The notes under the pieces were generated by a model. It was not told where the DNA came from, made no database searches, and worked only from the letters and a program-made list of their open reading frames with translations. This document shows positions 25,461 through 32,791 of a stretch of 64,000 bases of DNA, piece after piece. The stretch lies in NCBI GenBank assembly GCA_900471925.1, contig UCGV01000027.1:1-64000 (forward strand), written 5' to 3'. Origin of the DNA: Hyphomicrobiales bacterium (GTDB taxonomy: Bacteria; Pseudomonadota; Alphaproteobacteria; Rhizobiales; Rhizobiaceae). The position numbers and the translations under genes were made by a program. Each line of letters opens with the position of its first letter. The first letter of the stretch is position 1.

Positions 25461-26816
25461 TCAGAGCTCGCGGCGCATCTCGCCGGCCATGTCAGTGGCG
25501 AGCAGCTTCTTGTCGAGCCCGTATTTCTGCATCTTCTCGTAAAGAGTCTTGCGCGAGATGCCGAGCGATTCATAGACCGGTTTCAGGCTGCCGCCATGGG
25601 CAACAAGCGCGCTGGCGATAACCCCGCGCTCGAATTCCGCCACCCGCTCGGCAAGCCCGGCGGCCTCCGCCTGCCTGCCGCCGCCATCGAGACCGAGCAC
25701 AAAACGGTCTGCGGCATTGCGCAATTCGCGAACATTGCCCGGCCAGTCACGCTGGGCGATATCGGAAATCACATCCGGCGGCACCTCCATCTCATCCTTG
25801 CCGTAGCGGGCAGCCGCCTCCCGAACAAGCTGCAGGAAGAGCAACGGGACATCGGCCCGGCGCTGCGATAGCGACGGCACATGAAGCGTCGCGACATTCA
25901 GCCGGTAGAAAAGATCGGCGCGAAATCGACCAACCGCAACTTCCGCCTCCAGATCGACCTTGCTGGTGGCAATGAAGCGCACATCGAGCGGCACGATCTC
26001 ATTCGAGCCGAGGCGAGAAATCATCCGCTCCTGCAGTACCCGCAGGAATTTTGCCTGCAGATCGACAGGCATGGAGCTGATCTCGTCGAGCAGGATCGTG
26101 CCGCCACGCCCGTGCTCGAACTTGCCGTATCGCGGCCGGACCGCACCTGGAAACGCGCCGGCCTCGTGGCCGAAAAGCTCGCTCTCGATCAGGTTTGCCG
26201 GCAACGCGGCACAGTTGATGGCGATGAAGGGGCGGCTCGCCCGCGCGCTGATATCGTGCATCGCCCGCGCCACCACTTCCTTGCCCGCACCGGTGTCACC
26301 GACGATAAGCGTATCGGCATCGCTCGCGCCGATCGCGCGGATCCGGTAGCGCAGATCGACCATGATCTGCGTGCGCCCCGGCAGACGCGCCTCGATATCG
26401 TCGCGCTTGCCGGCAACGGCCTTCAAGAGCCGGTTCTCCAGGACAAGGCTGCGCCGCTCCATCGCGCGGCGGATGACGCCGGCCAGCATCTGCGGCGTGA
26501 ACGGTTTCTCGATGAAGTCATAGGCGCCCTCGCGCATCGCCTTGACGGCAAGCTGCACATCGCCATGGCCCGTCACGAGAATGACCGGCACTTCCGTATC
26601 GAGTTCGCGGATCTTCTGCATCAGCGTCATGCCATCCATGCCCGGCATGCGGATATCGCTGACGACGACACCGGGAAAACTGTAGCCGATCAGCTCCAGC
26701 ACGTGGTCGGCATTGGAAAAGGTTTCCACGCTGAAACCGGAGAGTTCCAGCGCCTGCGCTGTCGAGCGGCGCAGTTCTTCCTCATCATCGACGAGCAATA
26801 TTTTCTGGTCGTTCAT
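25461..26816 (-). CDS. dctD: Sigma-54-dependent response regulator (DctD-like)
   Basis: 451 residues. The receiver domain (1-120) has phospho-acceptor Asp in VVVSDIRMPGMDG and Lys in IEKPFTP. The AAA+ domain has Walker A GDTGAGKE and Walker B GGTILLDEI. A Fis-type helix-turn-helix lies at the C-terminus (SLKPVYESLGISRKTLYEKMQKYGL). The sigma-54 contact loop reads GAFPGA instead of the usual GAFTGA. The start overlaps the kinase stop (ATGA). By family it activates sigma-54 promoters for carboxylate uptake; no dctA lies in the window and the nearest transport genes are tctCBA. Confidence 0.88.
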   Translation of the reverse strand: MNDQKILLVDDEEELRRSTAQALELSGFSVETFSNADHVLELIGYSFPGVVVSDIRMPGMDGMTLMQKIRELDTEVPVILVTGHGDVQLAVKAMREGAYDFIEKPFTPQMLAGVIRRAMERRSLVLENRLLKAVAGKRDDIEARLPGRTQIMVDLRYRIRAIGASDADTLIVGDTGAGKEVVARAMHDISARASRPFIAINCAALPANLIESELFGHEAGAFPGAVRPRYGKFEHGRGGTILLDEISSMPVDLQAKFLRVLQERMISRLGSNEIVPLDVRFIATSKVDLEAEVAVGRFRADLFYRLNVATLHVPSLSQRRADVPLLFLQLVREAAARYGKDEMEVPPDVISDIAQRDWPGNVRELRNAADRFVLGLDGGGRQAEAAGLAERVAEFERGVIASALVAHGGSLKPVYESLGISRKTLYEKMQKYGLDKKLLATDMAGEMRREL

Positions 26817-28645
26817 TCCGCCGCCTCCGGCATCATGCCCGCCGCGGCCGAAAGCTCGATGCGGAACACGGCCCCGCCCTCCGGATGGTTTGAGACGGTC
26901 AGGCTGCCGCCGAAATCCTTGATGATGTTGTAAGAGATGGAAAGGCCCAGGCCGAGCCCTTTGCCCACGCCCTTGGTGGTGAAGAAAGGATCGAAAATAC
27001 GCTCGCCGATCGCCGCCGGCACGCCCGGCCCATGATCGCGTACGGTCAGCACCACTCTGCCCGCCTCCTCTGAGGCCGAAACCTCGATGCGCCGGTCCTC
27101 AAGCCCCTCGACGGCATCGGCCGCATTCGAGATGACATTGACCAGCACCTGCTGCAGGCGCACCGAGCCGGCCTTGACCACGGGTGGCCGTACTCCGAGA
27201 TGCAACCTGAGGTCGGCATCTGCCGCTTTCAGCCGCCAGGCGATGATCTCCAGCGTATCGCGTATCGCCTCGTCGAGCGGCACGGGGCCGAGTTTTTCGT
27301 TCGGCTTGCGGGCAAAATTGCGCAGGTGCCGGCTGATCGAGGCCATGCGGTCGATCAACCCGCCGATACGCTGGATATTGTCCTGCGCCTCGTCGGTGCG
27401 GCCGCGCTCGAGCAGGACGGCGGCGCTGTCCGTATAGGTCTTGGCCGCGGCCAGCGGCTGATTGAACTCATGCGAAAGGGCAGCCGACATCTGCCCGAGC
27501 CCGGCGAGCTTCCCGGCCTGGATGAGATCGGCCTGTGTCTGGCGAAGCTGCTGCTCGGTCAGTCGCCGTTCGGCGATTTCCTCCTCGATGCGGCTGTTGA
27601 CACGTGCAAGGTCGGCCGTGCGCTCTTCGACACGCCGCTCCAGCTGGTTCTGCGCTTCGGCCTGCAAATGCAACCGTTCGGCAAGCCGCATCCGCCGCTG
27701 CCGCAGCACGGCAAATGTCAGGCCCGCTATGCAGAGAACGAGAAAGATGACGACCAGCGCAGTCCGCGCCTGCGTGCGAATGGAGCTTGTGTCCATCAGC
27801 ACATTCACCGTCCAGTCTTCGGCCGGCATGTAGTGCGAAAGAACGAGATATTCGCTCTGCCCCCGCTCTGCGGTCAGCGTCATCAGGTCGTGATCCTCGA
27901 AGCGATGACGCATGACAGGCAATTCGACGAGTTTGGCATTGGCATAACGGCGCGATGCCTCGGTGCGCGCCATCCGGTCCGAGCTGAGCGGCAGGATCGC
28001 CCCGTAGAGCCAGTCCGGACTGTCGGACATGAAGATGATGCCCTCGGGGTCGGAGACGAAGATGCGATATTCGCCGCCACTCCAGGAGGACTCGATCACG
28101 TCGATATCCACCTTGAAGACGATGACGCCACGGATTTCCCCATCCACCCGGATCGGTGAGGAGAAATAATAACCGCGCTTCAGTGAGGTCGTGCCGAGCG
28201 CATAGAAACGCGCGTGATGGCCAGCAATCGCCTCCTGGAAATAGGGCCGGTAGCTGAAGTTCTCGCCGACGAAACTGCCCGCTCCGTCATAATTGCTGGC
28301 AGCGATCGTCTCGCCATCCGGCTGCACGACATAGATATCGGAGGACTTCAGCAGTCCGTTTATTTCCTTCAGATAAAGGTTGGCGCCGTCACGCAGCGAG
28401 CGATCGGCCGGCCGGCTTACGAGCTCCTTGATATCCTCGTGATCGGCAATCAGCGCCGGCAAGGCCTCATAGCGGCTGAGATGGCCGCTGAGCGCCGAGA
28501 CCGCGAGCCGGAGCGCCGTACCGGCCTGAGCCGAAGCCTCGCCCATATAGGCACGTGTTGCGACCGCACTCCCGTAATAGAAGAAAGCGAAAATAAGCAG
28601 GGGTGCGACGCAAAGCACCGCAATGACACGATAGCGCGAAGACAG
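26813..28645 (-). CDS. dctB: DctB-like sensor histidine kinase
   Basis: About 610 residues. A membrane helix near the N-terminus (VIAVLCVAPLLIFAFFYYGSA) precedes a large periplasmic dCache-type sensor (about 45-290) and a second helix (ALVVIFLVLCIAGLTFAVL). A coiled coil, the His box AALSHEFNQPLAAAKTY, the N box NVISNAADAVEG and G boxes (DHGPGVP, GLGLGLS) follow. No ATG or GTG exists near the expected start: a CTG at 28645 has GGGAGG 9 bases upstream and fits the homologous N-terminus, while the only other option, TTG 28732, has no ribosome binding site. Partner of the downstream DctD. Confidence 0.85.
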   Translation of the reverse strand: MSSRYRVIAVLCVAPLLIFAFFYYGSAVATRAYMGEASAQAGTALRLAVSALSGHLSRYEALPALIADHEDIKELVSRPADRSLRDGANLYLKEINGLLKSSDIYVVQPDGETIAASNYDGAGSFVGENFSYRPYFQEAIAGHHARFYALGTTSLKRGYYFSSPIRVDGEIRGVIVFKVDIDVIESSWSGGEYRIFVSDPEGIIFMSDSPDWLYGAILPLSSDRMARTEASRRYANAKLVELPVMRHRFEDHDLMTLTAERGQSEYLVLSHYMPAEDWTVNVLMDTSSIRTQARTALVVIFLVLCIAGLTFAVLRQRRMRLAERLHLQAEAQNQLERRVEERTADLARVNSRIEEEIAERRLTEQQLRQTQADLIQAGKLAGLGQMSAALSHEFNQPLAAAKTYTDSAAVLLERGRTDEAQDNIQRIGGLIDRMASISRHLRNFARKPNEKLGPVPLDEAIRDTLEIIAWRLKAADADLRLHLGVRPPVVKAGSVRLQQVLVNVISNAADAVEGLEDRRIEVSASEEAGRVVLTVRDHGPGVPAAIGERIFDPFFTTKGVGKGLGLGLSISYNIIKDFGGSLTVSNHPEGGAVFRIELSAAAGMMPEAAE

Positions 28646-28797
28646 AGTCTCGCTCCTCCCTTTCCGCCTCCGCTCCCCGTGGAGGCATAACCCGACGGTG
28701 CCAAGTGTAATGAGCGCGATGGAGATTTCCAAGGGGTTCGGAAACTTGACACTTGCCAGGTGCGGATGTCTGATTGCTGCACCGCAAGGAGACCGCC

Positions 28798-29460
28798 ATG
28801 AGCGACAACCAGATACCCGAAGACAGCAAGCTCACGACATCCAAGCGCCGCTGGGCGGCGGAAGGAAAGTTCCTGACCGGTCGCATCAGCCGCCCGGAAA
28901 CCGAACGCCTGCCGCCGGGCCAGCATCTGGTGAAGAACTGGCCCGTGCTCGATCTCGGCCAGCAGCCGGTCATCGCTATCGACAGCTGGAAGCTGGAGGT
29001 CCGAGGCCTCGTCGAGACGGAACTCAATCTCAGCTGGACAGCTTTCCAGGCGCTGGAACAGAGCGATATGGTCAGCGATATCCACTGTGTCACGACATGG
29101 TCGCGCTACGATAACAAATGGAAGGGTGTTTCAACCCGAGACCTGCTCGACCTCGCCATGCCCAAGACAGAGGCGAGCTACGTCATGCTGACAAGCTATG
29201 ACGGCTATACGACCAATCTGCCGCTTGCGGATTTCGCTGCTGAAGACGCAATCCTCGCGACTTCATGGGAGGGGCTACCGCTCACCCTCGATCACGGCGG
29301 ACCAATGCGCCTCGTCGTGCCGCACCTCTATTTCTGGAAGAGCGCCAAATGGCTGCGCCGTATCGATCTGATATCGGCGGACAAGGCCGGCTTCTGGGAA
29401 AAGAACGGCTACCATATGTATGGCGATCCGTGGCGCGAGCAGCGCTATTCGGATGACTAA
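28798..29460 (+). CDS. Sulfite-oxidase-like molybdopterin oxidoreductase
   Basis: 220-residue protein of the sulfite oxidase molybdopterin-binding fold. The Mo-ligand cysteine is in VSDIHCVTTWSRYDNKWKG, followed by SYDGYTTNLPLADF and GGPMRLVVPHLYFWKSAKWL. Unlike MsrP/YedY it has no visible Tat signal, so it is probably cytoplasmic; the substrate is unknown. Start ATG 28798 has AAGGAG upstream. It is divergent from dctB, and its 3' end overlaps the convergent hypothetical gene by 4 bases. Confidence 0.82.
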   Translation: MSDNQIPEDSKLTTSKRRWAAEGKFLTGRISRPETERLPPGQHLVKNWPVLDLGQQPVIAIDSWKLEVRGLVETELNLSWTAFQALEQSDMVSDIHCVTTWSRYDNKWKGVSTRDLLDLAMPKTEASYVMLTSYDGYTTNLPLADFAAEDAILATSWEGLPLTLDHGGPMRLVVPHLYFWKSAKWLRRIDLISADKAGFWEKNGYHMYGDPWREQRYSDD

Positions 29461-30050
29461 ACCCGAAGAAATCGCCTGCCAGCAAAGAATCCCGCAGCAA
29501 GGATCGCCGCCAATGCTGTGAACAAGGCCATGCTTGCCGGATGCAAGGGGATCTCACCCCAGCGCGGGCGCACGACATCGGCCGTATTGAACCCCTCGCC
29601 GCTGAACCGGCAGGTCACCAGCGAAAGCCCCCGCCTGACCATATCGACATCGACAGCAGAGGCGATTTCCCCTGCCGCCACGGCCTCTCGCGGCATGTCG
29701 CGCATGGCGAGCAGCACGGCCTTGGTCGCAGCAAGATAGGCATGGGCACATTCATTGAACGGGCTTTGCTCGTCCGTCACACTGCCCGGCACACGCCCCC
29801 AGAGGCAATAGGAATACTGTATCTCGGCATAGTTCAGCACACGTCGGAAAGGCTCGTTCGTATCAACAGCGCTTGCGGCCAGGTCCATGACACGGTCGCG
29901 ATAGTCGGCGATGACGGCCATTTCCCCGTGCGATATTTCAGGCACCGGCAAGCCGGCACGGCTGCCCTCTCCGCCGCCGCCATGCGCAGACGCGTTAGCT
30001 GCCAGCAGCAGGGCAAGGCCGAAACAAAGGAGATGCAAACCGTTTTTCAT
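29457..30050 (-). CDS. Exported membrane-anchored protein of unknown function in the cobalt operon
   Basis: 197 residues. The signal peptide (KNGLHLLCFGLALLLAANASA) is followed by a His/Gly stretch (HGGGGEG), a periplasmic helical domain with four conserved-looking cysteines (YSYCLW, NECAHAY, VTCRF and one in the signal peptide), and a single C-terminal membrane helix (MALFTALAAILAAGFFAGRRF). Third gene after cbtB and cbtA, 84 bases from cbtA. I do not recognise the family. Context and the His/Cys content suggest a metal-linked accessory role, which is inference. Confidence 0.6.
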   Translation of the reverse strand: MKNGLHLLCFGLALLLAANASAHGGGGEGSRAGLPVPEISHGEMAVIADYRDRVMDLAASAVDTNEPFRRVLNYAEIQYSYCLWGRVPGSVTDEQSPFNECAHAYLAATKAVLLAMRDMPREAVAAGEIASAVDVDMVRRGLSLVTCRFSGEGFNTADVVRPRWGEIPLHPASMALFTALAAILAAGFFAGRRFLRV

Positions 30051-30134
30051 AAGACGTCCAAGGTCCAGACGCGGCCGCCCGCGAACCGACAGTCTTCGTG
30101 AGAAAGAGGGAGCGGTGAGCCCCCTCTCCACTCC

Positions 30135-30869
30135 TTATCGATAGGCCGGGCGCAGTCCGCTCTTCACGCCGAGCCGTTTCTCCGCCAGTGCGCCGAAAGC
30201 GAGACCCAATACAGACCAGAGAATTACATGCATGCCGAGCGAGGTCGTGCGGAAGCGCCACAGAACCATAGCCGAGAAATTCTCCGGCACTTCATTGATC
30301 GGCGGCAGCAGATATTCCACCAGACCGATGAAGCCGACGAAGAGGAGGCCGGCAATGATCGCTGCATTCCAGGCGCCATAATTCGCTGCCAATCGGCGGG
30401 CGACCGCGATGGCCGCGACGAGCGAAGCAATCGAAACGACGATCATCAGGAAGAACAGTTCGGTGCGCACGCCGATCGTATCCGGGTTGCCGACAGCCGG
30501 CGGATTGGCCGGATATTTGATCGCCGGCACGATGACGATGGCGACGAAAGCGGCGATCGCGATGACAGCCGAAGTGCTGCGTGCCGAAAGGCTGCTGAAA
30601 CGGCCATGCACGAAGGCAAATACCAGCGCAAACAGCCCACCGACGGCGACGCTATAGGCCATGATGCCGGTAAAGAGCCCAAGCCCCGCCTGGGTTGCGC
30701 GGCTGACGATCTCAGGTTCAGCGGCCTCGCCGGCAGCCTGCGCCGTCGCCTCTTCGAAGGCGATGGCCGCGTCGACGAGCGGCTCGCCGAAATAGCGCGC
30801 GAAAGCAAAAACCAGGATGCCAGCAATCACGCCCGCGATCATGCCGCGAAGCAGAAGATTTCCAACCAT
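30135..30869 (-). CDS. cbtA: Cobalt transporter subunit CbtA
   Basis: 244-residue inner membrane protein with five or six hydrophobic segments, starting NLLLRGMIAGVIAGILVFAFARYFGEP, the CbtA opening. It also has SRATQAGLGLFTGIMAYSVAVGGLFALVFA and the loop IKYPANPPAVGNPDTIGVRT, typical of the family. CbtA/CbtB are predicted B12-regulated cobalt importers. ATG 30869 has GGGGAG upstream. The 117 bases between cbtB and cbtA are almost entirely a rhizobial-type repeat. Confidence 0.88.
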   Translation of the reverse strand: MVGNLLLRGMIAGVIAGILVFAFARYFGEPLVDAAIAFEEATAQAAGEAAEPEIVSRATQAGLGLFTGIMAYSVAVGGLFALVFAFVHGRFSSLSARSTSAVIAIAAFVAIVIVPAIKYPANPPAVGNPDTIGVRTELFFLMIVVSIASLVAAIAVARRLAANYGAWNAAIIAGLLFVGFIGLVEYLLPPINEVPENFSAMVLWRFRTTSLGMHVILWSVLGLAFGALAEKRLGVKSGLRPAYR

Positions 30870-30882
30870 GTGAGGTACTCCC

Positions 30883-30990
30883 CTAAAGCATGTCACGCAA
30901 AGGCGCCCAGCGACCTTGCGATGACGACATGCACAAAAACAAAAATCTAGAACGTATCGAACGGATCTGAAAGATCGCGATGCGCTTTAG
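30883..30990. repeat. 108-bp palindromic intergenic repeat inside the cbt operon
   Basis: Bounded by perfect terminal inverted repeats CTAAAGC / GCTTTAG. Inside are two further hairpin arms (CATGTCACGCAA...TTGCGATGACGACATG and GATCTGAAAGATC). It resembles a repeat I know from many Rhizobium intergenic regions. Its end supplies the cbtB TAA stop codon (30987-30989). Confidence 0.7.
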
Positions 30991-31196
30991 TGGCAGGGGA
31001 AGCCGAGGAGGTGGCGGCCGTCATGCACGAATTCATGCACATACATGCCGTTGAAGAGCGCCATCGCGCCTTCTTCGGTGCCGACGAAATAGATGGCGAT
31101 CAGCATCAGCAGGCCGCCGAAGATCGCCCAGGGCAGGATGTCGCCAAGCGGAATCGGTGCGGGGGCTGCGACGGGCGCGAAAGTAGTATCAGACAT
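30987..31196 (-). CDS. cbtB: Cobalt transporter subunit CbtB
   Basis: 69-residue protein with one membrane helix (ILPWAIFGGLLMLIAIYFVGTEEG) and a conserved C-terminal His-rich end (GMYVHEFVHDGRHLLGFPCH) expected to bind cobalt; this is the classic CbtB layout. ATG 31196 follows AGGAGGAATAC on the minus strand. It is directly downstream of a cobalamin riboswitch. The final TAA lies inside the terminal inverted repeat of the adjacent repeat element. Confidence 0.93.
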   Translation of the reverse strand: MSDTTFAPVAAPAPIPLGDILPWAIFGGLLMLIAIYFVGTEEGAMALFNGMYVHEFVHDGRHLLGFPCH

Positions 31197-31234
31197 GTAT
31201 TCCTCCTGGAATGACGCGTTCAGTCGAAGATCTT

Positions 31235-31350
31235 GCGTGCGGCAGGGTCTGACTTCCAACGCGAAGAATTTCGACACGCTGGTCACAGTGGCGCGACCGC
31301 GCCGGACTTTCACCGGCTTCCAAACCCGCAACGTCACGGTTATATCTGCA
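31235..31350 (-). promoter_or_regulatory. Cobalamin (adenosylcobalamin) riboswitch
   Basis: On the minus strand GAAGCCGGTGAAAGTCCGGC, then GCGGTCGCGCCACTGTGA, and downstream GGAAGTCAGACC: the conserved core blocks of the B12 riboswitch in correct order. It ends about 40 bases before the cbtB ATG. B12 binding should shut off cobalt uptake genes, as in other alphaproteobacteria. Confidence 0.93.
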
Positions 31351-31426
31351 CGCGAAAGAGACTGTCAACGAAACTTCATAGGCGGGCGGCGTCCATCCCG
31401 CCCCATCTCCGCAAGGCGCGAAAGAC

Positions 31427-31972
31427 GTGACTACCCGTCTCACATGGATCTGCCACGGCGCGACAGCAGCCAATCGCACCGCCTCCTTTCCGGTCGATGA
31501 ACCATTGGAAGAAAAGGCGCTGGGCGAGGCCGCAAGACCGGCACCCGGACGTGCGGACAGGGTTTTCACCAGCCCGGCTCTGCGCGCCCGGCAGACTGCC
31601 GAAATGCTCGGCTTCGACGCGACCCTTGCCCCCTCGCTCAGGGACTGCGACTACGGACGATGGGCCGGCAGGCCGCTCATGAACCTTCACGCCGAAGAAC
31701 CAGAAAATCTGGCGCTCTGGATGACCGATCCGGAGGCAACCCCACACGAGGGAGAAAGCCAGCAACAGCTTTGCAGGCGCATATCCGGCTGGATGAACGA
31801 GGAAATGCCGCTCGGCGGCCACATAGTCGCCGTGACCCATGCCGCCGTGATCCGTGCAGCGATAACGGATGTCCTGAAAGCGCCACCCGCTTCTTTCTGG
31901 ACCATCGACGTCCAGCCGCTCGGCATGGTGCGCATGACGCATGACGGCCGCCGCTGGTCGCTGCGTTTCTGA
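31427..31972 (+). CDS. Histidine phosphatase family protein with altered RHG motif
   Basis: 181-residue member of the phosphoglycerate mutase-like superfamily. The N-terminal motif reads TWICHGATAANR where RHG is usual, so the catalytic His stays but the phosphate-binding Arg is Cys (codon TGC, one transition from CGC). Other core residues are present: SPALRARQTAEML, the DYGRWAG segment and the second His in VAVTHAAVIRA. Start GTG 31427 has GCAAGGCG upstream. Divergent from the cobalt operon, so an alpha-ribazole phosphatase (CobC)-like role in B12 synthesis is possible. Confidence 0.78.
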   Translation: MTTRLTWICHGATAANRTASFPVDEPLEEKALGEAARPAPGRADRVFTSPALRARQTAEMLGFDATLAPSLRDCDYGRWAGRPLMNLHAEEPENLALWMTDPEATPHEGESQQQLCRRISGWMNEEMPLGGHIVAVTHAAVIRAAITDVLKAPPASFWTIDVQPLGMVRMTHDGRRWSLRF

Positions 31973-31979
31973 GCATTCC

Positions 31980-32080
31980 GACAGCATCGGCCCGAAAGTC
32001 GTAGTCGATTTTCGGAAAGCCTGATGCGTAGATTCAAAGAGTAAAGAGCGTCGTGCGTCCGAATGGACGCACGACGCTCG
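31980..32080. repeat. Rhizobial-type intergenic hairpin repeat
   Basis: An AGCATCGGCCCGAAAG...TTTTCGGAAAGCCTGATGCG arm is followed by a perfect 15-bp hairpin (32046-32060 with 32065-32079, loop GAAT). Two-arm layout like the repeat at 30883. It follows the phosphatase stop and may act as its terminator. Confidence 0.6.
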
Positions 32081-32171
32081 GGCAAACGGTCCAGCCTTAC
32101 ACAAGCAAACGCAGTCACACATATTGCACCCGGATTCCCGGGTTATACGTTCTTCCCCGAGGAGACGAAAC

Positions 32172-32291
32172 ATGACCTATGACTGGAGTGGAGAGCGCAC
32201 GCGGCGTATGCGTATGGTGCGTATCGCGACTGTTGTTGTCGTACTCGTCGGCGTCATGATCAGCTTGCCACTGCTGATCAATGTCGCCTGA
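32172..32291 (+). CDS. Small membrane protein, 39 aa
   Basis: Short ORF with a charged N-terminus (MTYDWSGERTRRMRMVRI) and one hydrophobic helix (ATVVVVLVGVMISLPLLI). A strong GAGGAG lies 7 bases before the ATG, and a Rho-independent terminator follows 17 bases after the stop, so it looks like a real monocistronic gene. Positive-inside rule places the N-terminus in the cytoplasm. Function unknown. A palindrome (CCCGGATTCCCGGG, 32132-32145) lies upstream. Confidence 0.7.
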   Translation: MTYDWSGERTRRMRMVRIATVVVVLVGVMISLPLLINVA

Positions 32292-32307
32292 GATGTCAGA
32301 CTGCGTC

Positions 32308-32345
32308 AAAGGCGGGCGTGCTTCGGCCGCTCGCCTTTCTCTTTC
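32308..32345 (+). terminator. Terminator of the 39-aa membrane protein gene
   Basis: AAAGGCGGGCG (32308-32318) pairs with CGCTCGCCTTT (32328-32338, one G-T) across a 9-base loop and is followed by CTCTTTC. Confidence 0.7.
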
Positions 32346-32350
32346 CCGAT

Positions 32351-32791
32351 TTATTGCGGAATCTGGATAACGGCGAAGAACAGGCCGAGCTGCCGGATCG
32401 CGTGCGCGAAATTTTCGTAATCGACCGGCTTGGTGATGTAGACGTTGGCACCGAGGTCATAGCAGCGCTGAATTTCGCGTTCATCGTCCGTCGTCGTGAG
32501 GATCACGACCGGTAGGCGCTTCGTATATTCGTTGCCCTTGATCTTCTCGAGAATATCGATGCCCGACATATCGGGCAGGTTGAGATCGAGCAGAACGAGA
32601 AGATACCGATCGCGGCTTACTTCACCGCTGCGGTCTGCACCGAGAATGAAGTCGAGAGCGCTGGTGCCATTGGTGAAAGGCACGATCTCGTTGTTGACGC
32701 CGGCACGGCGCACATTCTTCTCGATGAGGCGGGCATGCCCTTCATCGTCCTCGATCATGACGATGGTGACTTCCTTGCCGGTCGCTTTCAT
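32351..32791 (-). CDS. Single-domain response regulator (Rcp1-like)
   Basis: 146 residues, only a receiver domain. The acidic pocket is MIEDDEGHARLIEKNVRRAG, the phospho-acceptor Asp is in LVLLDLNLPDMSG (about residue 68), Thr is in VVILTTTDD and Lys in YITKPVDYENF. There is no output domain, so it acts through a partner protein or as a phosphate shuttle. Its ATG overlaps the kinase stop (ATGA), making the pair one translational unit. Similar kinase/Rcp1-type pairs occur in phytochrome and CHASE3 systems. Confidence 0.9.
   Translation of the reverse strand: MKATGKEVTIVMIEDDEGHARLIEKNVRRAGVNNEIVPFTNGTSALDFILGADRSGEVSRDRYLLVLLDLNLPDMSGIDILEKIKGNEYTKRLPVVILTTTDDEREIQRCYDLGANVYITKPVDYENFAHAIRQLGLFFAVIQIPQ

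Noticed and set aside
28755-28775. Sigma-54-like GG-N10-GC before the sulfite-oxidase-like gene
   Set aside because: Only the GG and TTGCT parts fit; the rest of the consensus does not, so chance is likely.
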